Source: Paratinospora sagittata (lineage: Eukaryota; Streptophyta; Magnoliopsida; Ranunculales; Menispermaceae). Taken from it: 64,000 nt of DNA. Shown piece by piece: positions 32,489 to 45,084 of this stretch. How positions within the stretch are numbered: position 1 is the first letter of the stretch; the number at the start of each line of letters is the position of its first letter. The notes beneath the pieces are model-generated. The model saw nothing but the letters and a program-made list of their open reading frames with translations, searched no databases and was not told the DNA's origin. The stretch lies in NCBI GenBank assembly GCA_035771175.1, contig CM069601.1:7101001-7165000 (forward strand), given 5' to 3'. A program made the position numbers and the translations under genes.

Positions 32489-34811
32489 TGTAACACCCCG
32501 TAGTTTTAATTAAATATATACGTTGAATTATGCGTATATCGAGATATATAATACACGTATTTTATACGTAGGAGCCAAATATACGCGTGTATGATTAGTA
32601 GATAAATAAAATTATAAAATGAAAATGATACATATGGGATCATCTAATATGGGTGCTTAAAAAAAATGGAATTGAATTAAATTGAGTAATTTATGGTGTT
32701 GGTTATTTAAATATGTGGATTGAAGTATGATTTAATGAATTAATGAATAGTATGATTGAATGAATGAAAGTGACATATTAAGATGGTGAGTTGGTTAACT
32801 ATTGAGCATGAGGTGCATTGGATCATTTTGTATATATATATATATATATCAAACTTTCATTTTTAATCTCAACCTCTCACCAACGTCCAACAAGAGAAAA
32901 AAATAAAAAATAAAAAGAAGGAAAATGAGTTGCTGGAACGAAAACAAAAAGAAAGAAGAGAAGAGGAACGTGAAGAACCGAGAAGAGAAAGAAGAGGAAC
33001 AGAGGAAGGAACGCATGATTCGCGCAAAATCCAAACCCGCGGTAAGTGATTTTCACTCTATTTCTTCGTGAAATTAAGATCTAAGCTAGATGTATGAGTA
33101 ATTTTTGTTGTAGGAGCCATTTTACGGCGTTTTCAAAAATTGAGGTTTTTACCCAATGTGAATGAAAATCCACTAGGAAGGTTGGAAAACACCTCCTAGG
33201 CTGTAGGAACCTTAAATATATGGTTAGATTGAATTTATGTGTTCATTTGAAATTTTTATAGCCGTTGGAAGTGTGTTGGAATTTAGAGTTTCGATTGGAG
33301 ACCATTTGAATCATTTAAAACCCGATGAAACTCTAGTTTAAGGCTATAGAATGGTAGAATGAACTGTTGCGAGTCCATTGATGGTAAGTTCATGATTTTT
33401 GGAGATCGTTTGACAATTTTAGTAAAACTTTATATGTTTCTAATGAATAGTGACGACGTGAACAGTGACGTGAATAGTACTATGATCATATCCGGTGAAT
33501 AAAATGGAATTAGAATCCAATGAAACTTCGGTTTAAGATCATAGAATCGTAGAGAACTGAATTCCGGACGTTTCAATGCTAGATTGTGATTTTTGGATAT
33601 GATCTGATATTTTTAGTAACTACATATATGGTTTTGGTGAGTAAAATTCACTGTCGTGATCTTCGCCAACGTGTAAAACCTCAATAAAATACATGTTGAA
33701 GGTAGTAGAATGATAGAATGACTGATTTTTCACGTGTCGATGTGGACAGAATAATTTTAGGAATGTTCTAGATTTTTAATAAAATTGATATGCGTTTCAG
33801 TAGAAAAATAAACTGAGAATTAGTAAAAATATGAAATGGAAAATCTATTTTCATTGTTCTTTCTTGTGTAAATATCTAGATTGACCACAGAACCGGGATA
33901 GTAGTTTCTTCACTTGCTTATGAGTCCTAAATTGAATTAGAATCTAAATTCACAGATATAATATTTTCAGGTGGATCTTTATTTGAAGTGAGTTGAGAAA
34001 TTAAAGATGTAAATAGATATGAATAAATGAAATTTAATTATGGAGTGGTTGTGACAGGTTGAAATAGTTGGATTTATGGATTTAAATTGGAGCTGGACTC
34101 AAAAGCGACGATGATTGAGTTTAAGTTGGAAAATATTGTACTGTGAGTATATTTTCTTGATTTTGGTTCTTATACGGCATTTTATATATATGAACTGTTT
34201 GAATGTAAATATGTTATGCAGATATTGTTGCATTGTGTTTTAATTTGCATTCATAAATGATATTTTTAGCATTGGAGCATGTGAGACTTGCAAAGGCAAG
34301 TTGGTGTCATTTCGTTAGGAATTAGACTCGGATGAGTGTTACGCGTAACCTTATTGTCAGTAGGTCTGTCCTAATAAGGATTGGAGATCCTTGAAATGAC
34401 TGTGAATTGGGTAATGTGAGGCTGTGGCTACCTTGTAACGGCCATACAAGGGTTAGACCCGCTCTCTTGCCTTTAAGGAGGGAGATGGTAAATTTGTTTT
34501 ATGAAACTGTGCATTGTTTTCTTGAAAACTCATGAAAATTATGTTGTTGACATTTATAATACATTCGTTGAATGATGCATGTGTTTAATACTTGTTTGAA
34601 ATGATTTGAAATGCCATATTTTTCTAAATGTATATAATTGTCATATCAAGAAGTATATTCACTGAGCTGTTGGTTGCTCACTTCATTTCCTTCAATATTT
34701 CAGGTACAGAGTTAAAAGGAAAAGCACGAGAATAGATACGTGAGTTAGAGTCTTATTTTGTTAATGTATTTGTACGCGAAGGAAATGGATTATATTTTCT
34801 TTAGTTTCAAA

Positions 34812-34879
<68 letters not shown>

Positions 34880-35040
34880 ATCCTACATATATAAATATTA
34901 TCACATAGATGGGTTGTACATGGATTTTCATTTGAGATTATGTGAAGGCTGACAGTGTATTGTATACTATATATGGGTATATACAGTGTATAATACATTA
35001 TGCCGGTCATGACGTCAGCTTACGTCAGGGCGTCGTGACA
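32489..35040 (+). repeat. Ty3 solo LTR nested in the copia solo LTR
   Basis: Starts TGTAACACCCCGTAG and ends CAGGGCGTCGTGACA. The flank CACTT precedes the start, and GACACTT bridges the far end; the TSD is CACTT if two bases of a CACA run have been lost. It includes an intron-like CGCGGTAAGTG at about 33039, GAGCTGTTGGTTGCTCACTT with TATTTCAGGTACAG near 34665-34712, and a long (AT)n tract. It is family-related to the fragment at 15861 (minus) and more distantly to the LTR at 16298. The copia LTR sequence continues on both sides. Confidence 0.83.
34811..34876. repeat. (AT)n microsatellite
   Basis: About 33 uninterrupted AT dinucleotides within the Ty3 solo LTR. Confidence 0.95.
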
Positions 35041-36391
35041 CTTGCTCAACCTCAGTAACATACACAGTCACCAAAGTAAATCAAATACAAGTTTGAGAGT
35101 TTGATTTTTTTACCAAGAATCAAAAAAATACTTAGCAAATAATGAACCTCAGACCAACACTGATTCAACTATGAATATCCGATTATGCTCGGCTGAAAAG
35201 TGAGAGGTTATTGCTTCTCTTTCATTCAATGGGTTTTAAAAGGTATGATAATGAAGAATAACTAATCCAAAGGGTGATTTTAACTCAGAGTATTTTCAAA
35301 GTATTTTCGCATTATTTTTCACAAAAATATGAGACTTACTTTTAAAGAGTTTTTGGGAAAATCTTATTTCTTTTCTTGTTGTGTGCTCAACGGCTCAAAA
35401 GTGATATACTTATAAAGAGAGCCTTTGAAATTCAAACTTTTAAAAAATTTTGGTGCTTGATTTGAATTTCAAATCAAACGGTCAAATTGTTTCATCAAAA
35501 TGTACATAATCAAACTGTTCGAGAAAACCTGAAGCATCTGTACAATCACAAGAATATAAGGTTTCAGAAACAACACAGGTTGACAGTCTTTTTAGAACTT
35601 TTGTCAGTGTCACATTAGCGTCTTAAAGGAGCATCAGCGTCCTGAATCACATTGTTTTGAAAAATAAACTTTTTGTGAACTTCTTCTAGGAGGGTGCTAA
35701 TGCTACATTAGCATCCTGATGGATTTATATTTCGGAAACCTAGAAGTTTAGGGGGGTGCTAATACTTTATCAGTGTCCTGATGGCAATGTTGGTTTTTTC
35801 AGGTTGGTTCGATGAGGGCATTAATACTCTATTAGTGTCCTGATTTGAACGATGAACACTCAAACCCGGAAACCATCAACGCCCTGATGGTCCATTAGTG
35901 TCTTGTAGTGTTGGCTTGATATTAAGTGACTAGCCACGACATTAGTGTGCTGATATCCCATCAGAGTCCTGAAAGACACTGAAAAATAATTTTCTTGAAA
36001 ATTGATTTTTTCAAAACTTGATCAAATCAAATTAACACCTAAGCTTTTTGGATCAAACCAAACATTTGAGAATCATGCAATTGGTCCAAAGATGAGTTGA
36101 AAAATCTTCGAATTGAATCGATTAAACTAATTTTCTATGAGATAGAAAATCTTTTGAAAACTTATGAGAAATCACGAAAAATTCATAAAGTGAATGATTT
36201 CTAATAACATAACATTTAATTCCAATATATATGTGATTTTCATCTTGATTACGAGCTTGACTTCCTTTCCACCATGCTTTGAGTGAAGTGTCAATGCATC
36301 ATCATGTATTCAATATACATAGGAATGTGGTTTGTTAATCATCAAAATATGTTCTCTCATATACGGGGACATGAGGGTTATTGGAATAACA

Positions 36392-37284
36392 ATTCGATTG
36401 CCTTAAAACACTTCAATTATGGAGCAATATCAAACTCGGTTATATTCCTAAGACAATCAATTAGGTGAAAGACAAGCTGGAACAACTTTATAATGGCCTA
36501 CATGACAGAGCAAACTCCCAAATTATCAAAAGGTTAGAAAATAAACTTGAAGACTTGTATTTGAAAAAAGGAGTTATTGGAGATAAAGAGCCAATGAGGA
36601 ATGGTTAAAAGGGAGGGACTTGAATACCAAATGTTTTCATGCTAAAACCGGTGATTGTAGAAAGACGAATCATATAAAAGGAATGCTAGACTCGAATGGG
36701 CAATGGGTGGGGGACCAAGACAAAATTGTTGAATCAATTGTAAAGTATTTCCAGGAGATATTTTTGTCAAGTAATCCCCATAACCAAGCTATTGATGTTG
36801 TCTTTGAAGGGATGCCCAGAAAGGTGGTGGATTCAATGAACTAATCACTTTTAAGACCATTTTCTTGAGAAGAAGTTGAACATGTTTTGAAACAGATGGC
36901 TCTAACAAAATCTTCAGGTTTGGATGGCTTACTAACTCTCTTCTTTCAAAGGTATTGGATAGTGGTGGGGCAATGATGTTAGTTTTATTTGTTTGTCTTT
37001 ACTAAATGGGGCTACAGGTTTTGGTGAGCTAACAAAACCCTCTTGTGTCTTATTCCCAAAAATGCAAATCCAAAAATAGTGTCAAACTTTAGGTTTGTAA
37101 GCCTATGTAATGTAATCTACAAATTAGTAGCCAAAGTCTTGGTTAACAAGCTAAAGCCTTGCCTTCCCCATGTTATCTCCTTGAATCAAAATGCCTTCCT
37201 AAGTGGGAGATTGATTAGTGATAAATTTATTGTAGCCAATGAAATTCTTCACTATATGAAAACACAAGCGTAGGGGAAAGGGTG
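36392..37284 (+). pseudogene. LINE linker and first half of reverse transcriptase
   Basis: Third block of the LINE. The linker reads LEDLYLKKGVIGD, then NEEWLKGRDLNTKCFHAKTG (the usual ..W...GDRNTKFFH.. step), MLDSNGQWVGDQDKIVESIV and YFQEIF. The RT begins with EEVEHVLKQMALTKSSGLDG (the normal KAPGPDG is damaged), then LCLIPKNANPKIVSNFRFVS, LCNVIYKLVAKVLVNKLKP and NQNAFLSGRLISDKFIVANE. The block stops at 37284 inside the sequence leading to the catalytic [15 protein letters not shown], which appears at 45090 after a 7.8 kb Ty3 insertion. Stops at about 36841, 36865, 36980 and 37272. Confidence 0.9.
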
Positions 37285-39211
37285 TGTCACAACCCAAGAT
37301 CTGTGGCGTCATGACCAGTACGAAACCCCATGTATATCCTCCCTCGACATACACGACATCCCGATAAGCCTTATAATACACACCATAATCCTAAATACAC
37401 AACAATAAACACATGGACATAAATAAGATCATCATTATAAAACATACCCAAAATGACAACCAGAAATTTTTTTTCCAAGTCCATAATTTTCAGAAGTACA
37501 AAATTATACTTAACCATAAGTACAAATCCATCTAAATGTTAAGTATAAGCATTATGTGTTACATAATACAATTTATCAAAATAAATGCGAAAAAGTACTA
37601 AACACCTACGTCACAAAAGTACGGAAAACGCTTCGCAGCTAAGCTTTCCTTTTCCCCTTCCAATTCGATCCTGAAAAAATAAGGATGATGGTGAGCTATA
37701 GCAAGCTCAGTGAATGTTCTATACAAGTGGCAACATATATATGCATTAATTAAAACATTGCAAGATCATTAAAACTATTTAAATAACATGGGTATAAGCA
37801 AGATTACATACATGCCAATATAATGCATCATGTCATAAACAAGACAATGCATATCATTTTATAAACATGCACATGCAACCTAAACACCTCCTAAGTAAGA
37901 ATCAATACAAGGGCCACGCGTGCTCGAAACCCATGAGCTAATCCCATATTGCCCAATTTAACCATTTAATACCCAATTAACCCACATTTACCCCAATTAA
38001 ATGCAATAGATTGATCTAACCACTATAATACATGACATTCAATCATAAATAGGGTTAATTAGACTAATTGCAAGTCAATTTGATCAATTGACATCAATTA
38101 GGTCAAAATCCCCAAATTTGGGCAAATCCCCAAATCATATGAAATTTCCCAAATTAGAAGGCCTAGGCCAAAATTGCATTACACCTAGGGTTTCCAGCCA
38201 TCAAGATCAGTAAATTAGACCACCATAACCCTACATTTACCCATCTATTCATCATACACTACATGCAAAACCATTGGCAAACCCTAAGTCCAAAATCCTA
38301 GGTTTAGGTCAATACACATAACCACTTCAATTTCTTGCTAGAAATTGCGGGGTTTTAGCTTCAATAGGTTCCCAACAACCTCTAATCAAACATACATGAC
38401 ATGCAAACCCTAACTCGAAGATGTGTTCTTCCAACACCCTCCACAAATTTCGGGATTCATGGGTGGAAACACACCATTTGGAGTTGTTCTAGGTGAGGGA
38501 AGGCCATTAGCATCATAAACAAGCATAAAATAGCTTAAACATGTAAACCCTAGGTCAAGAACCCACCAAATCTGAGATTCATACAAACCCTAGGTCACAA
38601 TAAAACTTGCAAACACACATGAAAGAGATAGAAGAAAGCAAATGAGAAAGAAATGCAAACCTTGGAGGATTGTTGGTCAAAAAATGCACCAAAACCCCAA
38701 TCTTCTCTCCCTTTTCGCCTCTCCCTAAGCTCTTTTCCCCTTTTACAAGCTCTTTCCCTCTTTCACAATGATCTAATGTGCAAATGAAAGGCAAAAAGGG
38801 TATATAGCAAGTCAAGTCACATGTGGGGCCCACACAAAAAGGTCTCATTTTTTGCATTTTACCCAGGTGAAGCGCATTCCAAGTCCATGAAATGCGTTTC
38901 AGGGATCATTTAGGCCCGGAAGCCTCTCGGCCAGTGTGAAACACATTCCAGCACCACTGAAACACGTTTCAATTTTTCAGATTTTCAGATTTCTCATCTT
39001 TTCGCTACACGGTCCATACACATAGGAATTTCACGTATAATAGGTCGATTTCTATGTAAAAACGCATTCTAGACTCATTTCTAATATCCTTCCGCCCATT
39101 TGGGCATAAGACATGGACCTACGGAGTCAAAACACATACAAATACACAAATATACCTGTATCCGGGTACTCTACGGTCAAGATGACATCATCCTAAGGTA
39201 CGAGCGTTACA
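37285..39211 (-). repeat. 3' LTR of Ty3 chromovirus-type element (minus)
   Basis: In plus coordinates it begins TGTCACAACCC and ends GAGCGTTACA, so on its own strand it runs TGTAACGCTC...GACA. It pairs with the LTR at 43004-45084, which it matches nearly base for base over long stretches. This copy is shorter: it has lost about 190 bp relative to 43635-43860, but keeps a longer GAAACACGTTTC-type repeat cluster at 38870-38985. Its left flank GGGTG faces AGGCG at the other end, consistent with a GGGCG duplication with one change in each copy. Confidence 0.9.
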
Positions 39212-39232
39212 ATTCTCCCCAACTTAAGAGTA
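39212..39232 (-). other. Polypurine tract of the Ty3 element
   Basis: On the minus strand CTTAAGTTGGGGAGAAT precedes the 3' LTR start TGTAACGCTCG, the expected plus-strand primer tract. Confidence 0.7.
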
Positions 39233-39268
39233 TTTTTGTCCTAAAAAATGAAATCAAGAGAACTACCC

Positions 39269-39727
39269 TCAGTCGATAAAGAGATCGGGGAACTTCTCCC
39301 TCATCTGGTCCTCCCGCTCCCAGGTTTGCTCTTTATTATCGTGGAATTACCATTTGACTCGCACAAGTGGGATATCTTTATTCCTCAATTTCTGAACCCG
39401 ACGAGCCACAATATGAATTGGCAACTCCTCATAAGTCGTATCTTCCCCAACTTGCAAATGACTCACATCAAGCACATGAGTTGGATCGGGATAAGACTTT
39501 TTCGATGGATCCTCATTATAGTTCCTTAACATCGATTCATGGAATACATCATGAACACCCTCAAGTTCAGAATGTAGAGCCAACCTGTACGCTACTGGTC
39601 CAATCTTCTCAACAATCTGGAATGGTCCAATGAACCTAGGGGCAAGTTTCCCTTTGACACTGAACCCCATATGACCCTTGAGTGGCGAGACCTTAAGCGA
39701 AACTAAATCTCCCACTGCAAACCCCAA
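39269..39727 (-). pseudogene. Ty3 integrase C-terminus and chromodomain
   Basis: The minus strand reads GFAVGDLVSLKVSPLKG, KGKLAPRFIGPFQIVEKIGP (the conserved GPF.I...G.VAYRL step), VAYRLALHSELEGVHDVFHE, then YEELPIHIVARRVQKLRNKD, IPLVRVKW, a stop codon, and in the same frame EQTWEREDQMREKFPDLF. The last part is a chromodomain: VKW then TWE is the family signature. Chromodomains tether the integrase of chromoviruses to modified histones and so bias insertion. One internal stop (after VKW) inactivates it here. Confidence 0.88.
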
Positions 39728-40569
39728 CGGCCAATTCCGGTTATCTTAATAACTCTTCTGCCTATCCTTAGCCGACTTCAACCTTTGCCGAATCAACTTG
39801 ACTTTCTCTGTCTGCTCAACAACTGCATCAGGGCCCCATAACTGCGTATCGCCCACCTCGTACCAACAAGTTGGAGATCTACAGGGTCTTCCATACAAAG
39901 CCTCATACGGTGCCATACCAATGCTAGCCTGATAATTATTGTTGTAAGCAAACTCACATAAGGGAAAATGCTCACCTCAACCACCACTGAACTCTAAAAT
40001 GCAAGACTTAAGCATATCCTTTAGCATCTGAATCACTCTCTCGGTCTGACCATCCGTCTGAGGGTGAAACGCTGTACTGAGTCAGAGACGGGTCCCAAAC
40101 GAGTCTGCAAAGCCTGCCAAAACCTCGATGTAAATCGTGGATCTCGATCCGACAAGATAGACAAGGGCACTCCATGAAGTTTCACGATTTCTCTCACATA
40201 TAATCTGCTCAGTCTATCCACAGAGTCTCTAGCGCTCATAGGAAGGAAGTGTGCACTCTTGGTCAACTTATCGACCACAACCCAAATGACATTAAATCTG
40301 CCCTGAGACCTCGGCAATCCCATGATGAAATCCATCGTGATGTGCTCCCATTTCCACTCAGGTATGGGTAATGACTGCATCTGACCTCCAGGCTTTTGGT
40401 GTTCAGCCTTGACCTGCTGGCACACCTCACATCTTTGCACATACTCAGCTATACTCTTCTTCATCCCATGCCACAACACAGACCTCTTCATGTCATGATA
40501 CATCTTGGTAGCCTCTGGATGAACAGTATACTGTGACCTGTGTGCCTCTCGAAGTATCTCAGCACGCAA
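39728..40569 (-). pseudogene. Ty3 integrase zinc finger and catalytic core
   Basis: The minus-strand frame from 40569 reads [40 protein letters not shown] and [16 protein letters not shown], giving the HHCC zinc finger (H of HPE/AH, CEVC). The core follows with [13 protein letters not shown] (first Asp), [10 protein letters not shown], and [17 protein letters not shown] (second Asp). The frame then shifts near 40080, before the region of the catalytic Glu ([15 protein letters not shown] sequence is found on the complement at about 40030-40080). It joins to the C-terminal block at 39727 through further shifts. Confidence 0.88.
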
Positions 40570-40830
40570 CTCAACATCACATGGGATTCATAGCCTCCTT
40601 CTATACCGCAAGACATCATCTGGACCAATCTGCTAATCAGTCTGGTCAGCACTGTCTGCGTATCTACGGTACATGTCATAATCCGGACAATGTTCCTGTA
40701 GATCTCTAACCTGCGGAATATGGGCATCAGCAAGCTGCAAGTGCATCTGAGCACATATCTTAGTACGTGGTGCGTCTGAGAGTATGCTCATCATAGTTAC
40801 TCTCTCAAGTAAATGCCACTGCTGGGCCAT

Positions 40831-41265
40831 CTAAAAAACAACCACCTGAGTCTCTGCTCTCCTGCGGCTCAAAGCGTCAGCCACAACATTGGCTTTGTCA
40901 GGATGATGCTCCAAAGAGAAATTATAATCGTTAAGCAACTCAAGCCATCTTCTCTGCCGCATATTCAGCTTCTTCTGATCAAAGAGATACTTCAAACTCT
41001 TATGATCAGAAAACAAAGTGAACCTCTCACCATAAAGGTAGTGCCTCCATAGCTTCAGTGCAAACACAATAGCGGCCAGCTCCAAATCATGCACAAGGTA
41101 GTTGTGCTCATGCACCTTAAGCTGTCTAGATGCATATGCAACCACTCGACCCTCCTGCATTAGCCCACATCCCAGACCCAAAAGTGATGCATCAGTAAAA
41201 ATCACCAATTTTTTCCCAGGCTCTGGAAGGATCAATACTGGAGCTGTAGTCAACCTCTTTTTCAA
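40831..41265 (-). pseudogene. Ty3 RNase H
   Basis: An open frame of 144 residues reads [35 protein letters not shown] (catalytic Asp), [75 protein letters not shown] and [15 protein letters not shown]. All are standard Ty3 RNase H blocks, with the DAS, E and D residues retained. The segment between it and the integrase (40570-40830) carries stops. As part of a broken polyprotein it is a pseudogene, though this domain itself is open. Confidence 0.9.
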
Positions 41266-42800
41266 CTCACTGAAAGCTTTCTCACAGGCATTCGATCACG
41301 TGAAGGCCAAGTTCTTCTGAGTCAGCTTAGTCAAAGGTGCGACTATCGTGGAAAACTCCTTCACGAACTTCCTGTAATAGTCAGCCAAACCCAGAAAGCT
41401 ATGAATCTCTGTCACCGTGGTAGGTCTTGACTAATCAATGATTGCCTCAACCTTAGCAGAATCAACTGAAATGCCCTCTGCACAAACCACATGACCCAAG
41501 AATTTTACCTCAGTCATCCAAAAATCGCACTTGCTCAGCTTGGCATACAGCCTATGCTCCAACAATGTTTGTAAAGTAACTCTGAGATGACTCTCATGAT
41601 CCTCTCTAGTCTTAGAATAGACTAGGATATCATCGATGAAGATTATAATGAACTGGTCAAGGTACGGCCTGAACACTCTCTGCATCAGATCCATGAACAT
41701 AGCTAGTGCATTAGTCAACTCGAAGGGCATCACCAGAAACTCGTAATGTCCATACCTCGTCCGAAAACAGTCTTCGGAACATCCTCATCTCTAATCCTCA
41801 ACTGATGGTACCCAGACCTCAAGTTAATCTTCGAAAAGAACTTGGCCCCAATTTGTTGATCAAACAAGTCATCAATACCAGGAAGTGGATACTTGTTCTT
41901 GACAGTCACCTTATTCAGCTAACGGTAGTTTATACACAATCAAAGACTCTCGTCTTTCTTCCTGACGAACAACACAGGTGCTCCCCAAGATGACATACTA
42001 GGAGAAATAAATCCCTTGCCCATCAGCTCATCAAGTTGGGCTCTGAGTTTATTCAACTCTTTCGGTGCCATACGATACGGTGGAATGGAAATGGGTTTTG
42101 TCCCGGGCATCAGTTCAATGATAAAGTCTACCACTCGCTTAGGCGGTAAGTCAGGTAACTCATAAGGAAAAGCCTCTGGGTACTCGCAGACTACAGGAAT
42201 GTCTGCTAACTGAACACCATGTCCCACATCATCCACTGGCCTCAAACTAGCCATCGTAGCAACCTCATCATCAGTGGCTAATCTACCCTTGGTAGATGGT
42301 CTCAATGCAATATTGCCTCGATAAACAAAGACTGGTTGTTCGGGTATTTGAAAGAAAACCCTCTTGCCGAAGCAATCAATGTGAACGTGATACGCTACCA
42401 GCCAATCCATACCTAAAATGGCATCAAACTCGAGGAACTCTAAGACTCTAAGGTCGACAGACATCTCGTGGCCCGTGAATGTCACAATGCATCCCACACA
42501 TACTATGTTAGGGTAAATCTTCTCACCAGCCGCCGTACTCAAGATCAATGACGTACTAGTCCTAACAGTAGACAACCTCAATCTATCTACCACACTACCA
42601 AAAATAAAAGACAGAGTAGAACTAGCATCAATCAAGACATACATCAAAGAATTGCAAATGCTGATAGTACCTTCGATTAATTGCTTGCTAGCCTCAGGAT
42701 CTGCCTGTGTAACAGCTAGGGCCTGCTCCCTGGTAGTAACTAGCGTAGGACTGAACTGTGTAGCAAACGCTCTATGTTGACACTCACTCCTCTTGTGCAC
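41266..42800 (-). pseudogene. Ty3 protease and reverse transcriptase
   Basis: The frame 42800-41940 (286 aa) carries the protease with LIDASSTLSFI (the usual DTGASHSFI is altered; Asp kept), FDAILGMDWLVAYHVHIDC, and the RT start YPEAFPYELPDLPP, IPPYRMAPKELNKLRAQLDE and FISPSMSSWGAPVLFVRKKD. The palm region continues in shifted frames ([14 protein letters not shown] at about 41800). Then frame 41733-41431 has [34 protein letters not shown] (active site F-I-D-D) and [16 protein letters not shown]. Frameshifts near 41760 and 41430 prevent expression. Confidence 0.9.
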
Positions 42801-42987
42801 CGGAACACCGCAATAGAAACAGATTATCGGCCTTAGTGCCCTAGGCGCTAAAGATACAGCCTGTGACTCTGTTCTGGCTGTCTGCTGTCAGACCTTAAGA
42901 TAACTACCCATAATCATACCCATAAAAGAAATCATAATATCTTATAAGTCTTTTATTCTTTTTAAAGTTTTTAAACCTAAAACACTC
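42801..42987 (-). pseudogene. Ty3 gag remnant (zinc knuckle only)
   Basis: On the minus strand ICFYCGVPVHKRSECQHR gives a CCHC knuckle (C-X2-C-X4-H-X4-C) at about 42783-42830, in frame with the protease. Only about 150 bases separate it from the primer site, where a complete chromovirus gag would need over 1 kb. Gag has been almost fully deleted. Confidence 0.8.
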
Positions 42988-42999
42988 GCTCTGGTACCA
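42988..42999 (-). other. Primer binding site of the Ty3 element
   Basis: The complement reads TGGTACCAGAGC, one base different from the tRNA-Met site TGGTATCAGAGC, four bases inside the 5' LTR end. Confidence 0.85.
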
Positions 43000-43003
43000 A
43001 AAT

Positions 43004-45084
43004 TGTCAAGACCCACGATCTGTGACGGCATGACCGACACGGAACCCCGTGTATATCCTCCCTCGACATCCACAGCATCTCGATAAGCCTTCTAATACAC
43101 AACAATAAACACATGGACATAAATAAGATCATCATTATAAAACATACCCAAAATGACAACCAGAAAAAATTTTCTCCAAGTCCATAGTGTTCAAAAGTAA
43201 AAAATTATACTTAACCATAAGTACAAACCCATCTAAATGTTAAGTATAAGCATTAGGTGTTACATAATACAATTTATCAAAATAAATGCGAAAAAGTACT
43301 AAACACCTACGTCAAAAAAGTACGGGAAACGCTTCGCAGCTAAGCTTTCCCTTTCCCCTTCCTGTCCGATCCTGAAAAGATAAGGATGAGGGTGAGCTAC
43401 AACAAGCTCAGTGAATGTTCTATACAAGTGGCAACATATATATGCATTTAATTAAAACATTGCAAGATCATTAAAACTATTTAAATAACATGGGTATAAG
43501 CAAGATTACATACACGCCAATATAATGCATCATGTCATAAACAAGACAATGCATATCATTTTATAAACATGCACATGCAACCTAAACACCTCCTGAGTAA
43601 GAATCAATACAAGGGCCATGCGTGCCGAAATCCATGCCCGATCGACTTAGCCAATCCAATTCCAAGAAGCACTAGAAAGCCACAAATCACCCTAACGCAA
43701 CTCAATCCTCAATTGGCTTATTTGGGTTTATTTAGATCAACCACAAATCCTAAAACATACATGGTTTATACAAAACTGAAAATTAGTCCAAGTATGCTAA
43801 CCAACCATGTTTAAACCCAAATCAAATGCCAATTAAGATTCTAAAATGGTCCTACACATGAGTCAATCCCATATTGCCCAATTTAACCATTTAATACCCA
43901 ATTAACCCACATTTACCCCAATTGAATGCAATAAGTTGATCTAACCACTATAATACATGACATTCAATCATAAATAGAGTTAATTAGACTAATTGCAAGT
44001 CAATTTGATCAATTGACATCAATTAGGTCAAAATCCCCAAATTTGGGCAAATCCCCAAATTATATGAAATTTCCCAAATTACAAGGCCTAGGCCAAAATT
44101 GCATTACACCTAGGGTTTCCAGCCATCATGATCAGTAAATTGGACCACCATAACCCTACATTTACCTATCTATTCATCATACACTACATGCAAATCCATT
44201 GGCAAACCCTAAGTCCAAAATCCTAGGTTTAGGTCAATACACATAACCACTCCAATTTCTTGCTAGAAATTGAGGGTTTTAGCTTCAATAGGTTCCCAAC
44301 GGCCTCTAATCAAACATACATAACATGCAAACCCTAACTCCAAGATGTGTTCTTCCAACACCCTCCACAAATTTTGGGATTCATGGGTGGAAACACACCA
44401 TTTGGGGTTGTTCTAGGTTAGGGAAGGCCATTAGCATCATAAACAAGCATAAAATAGCCTAAACATGTAAACTCTAGGTCAAGAACCCACCAAATTCGGG
44501 ATTCATACAAACCTTAGGTCACAATAAAACTTGCAAACACACATGAAAGAGATAGAAGAAAGAAAATGAGAAAGAAATGCAAACCTTAGAGGACTGTTGA
44601 CAAAAAATGCACCGAAACCCCAATCTTCTTTCCCTTTTCTCCTCTCCCCAAGCTCTTTTCCCCTTCTACAAGCTTTTTCCCCCTTCTACAAGCTCTTTTC
44701 CCTCTTTCACAATAATCTAATGTGCAAATGAAAGGAAAAAAGGGTATATAGCAAGCCAAGTCACAAGTCGGGCCCACACAAAAAGGTATCATTTTTTGCA
44801 TTTTACCCAGATGAAACACGTTCTAGCACCACTGAAACGTGTTTCAGTTTTCAAGATTTCAAGATTTTTCATTTTTTCACTACACGGTCCATACACATCG
44901 GAATTTCGCGTATAATAGGTCAATTTCTATGTAAAAATGCGTTTAGGACTCATTTCTAATATCCTTCCGCCCATTCGGGCACAAGACATGGACCTACGGA
45001 GTCGAAGCGTACAAATACACACATATACGCGTATCCGGGTACTCTATGGTCAAGATGGCATCATCTTAAGGTACGAGCGTTACA
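43004..45084 (-). repeat. 5' LTR of Ty3 chromovirus-type element (minus)
   Basis: In plus coordinates TGTCAAGACCC to GAGCGTTACA, 2081 bp, next to the primer binding site. It is highly similar to 37285-39211, with two main length differences. A segment of about 190 bp (43635-43860) is missing from the sister, and the palindrome cluster (44810-44850) is shorter here. It is followed by AGGCG and the resumed LINE. Confidence 0.9.

Larger units (their letters stand above)
32188..36391 (-). repeat. Copia solo LTR (minus), split by a Ty3 solo LTR
   Basis: On the minus strand it starts TGTTATTCCAATAACCC at 36391 and ends TTTTCGGGCCAACA at 32188. The start matches the LTR at 6858 closely (ACCCTC.TGTCCC, TATTTTGATGATTA.CAAACCACATTCC). 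Flanks are ATTCA (32183-32187) and ATTCG (36392-36396), a 5-bp target duplication with one change. Without the nested 32489-35040 segment its length is about 1.65 kb, close to the 1.76 kb LTR at 6858. It contains the GGACGCT-type array (35610-35980, complement) and leader stem-loops (32340-32425). It is inserted in a LINE. Confidence 0.88.

Noticed and set aside
42990..43160. 60-codon minus-strand frame across the primer site and LTR edge
   Set aside because: It crosses the LTR boundary and has no relation to gag; chance frame.
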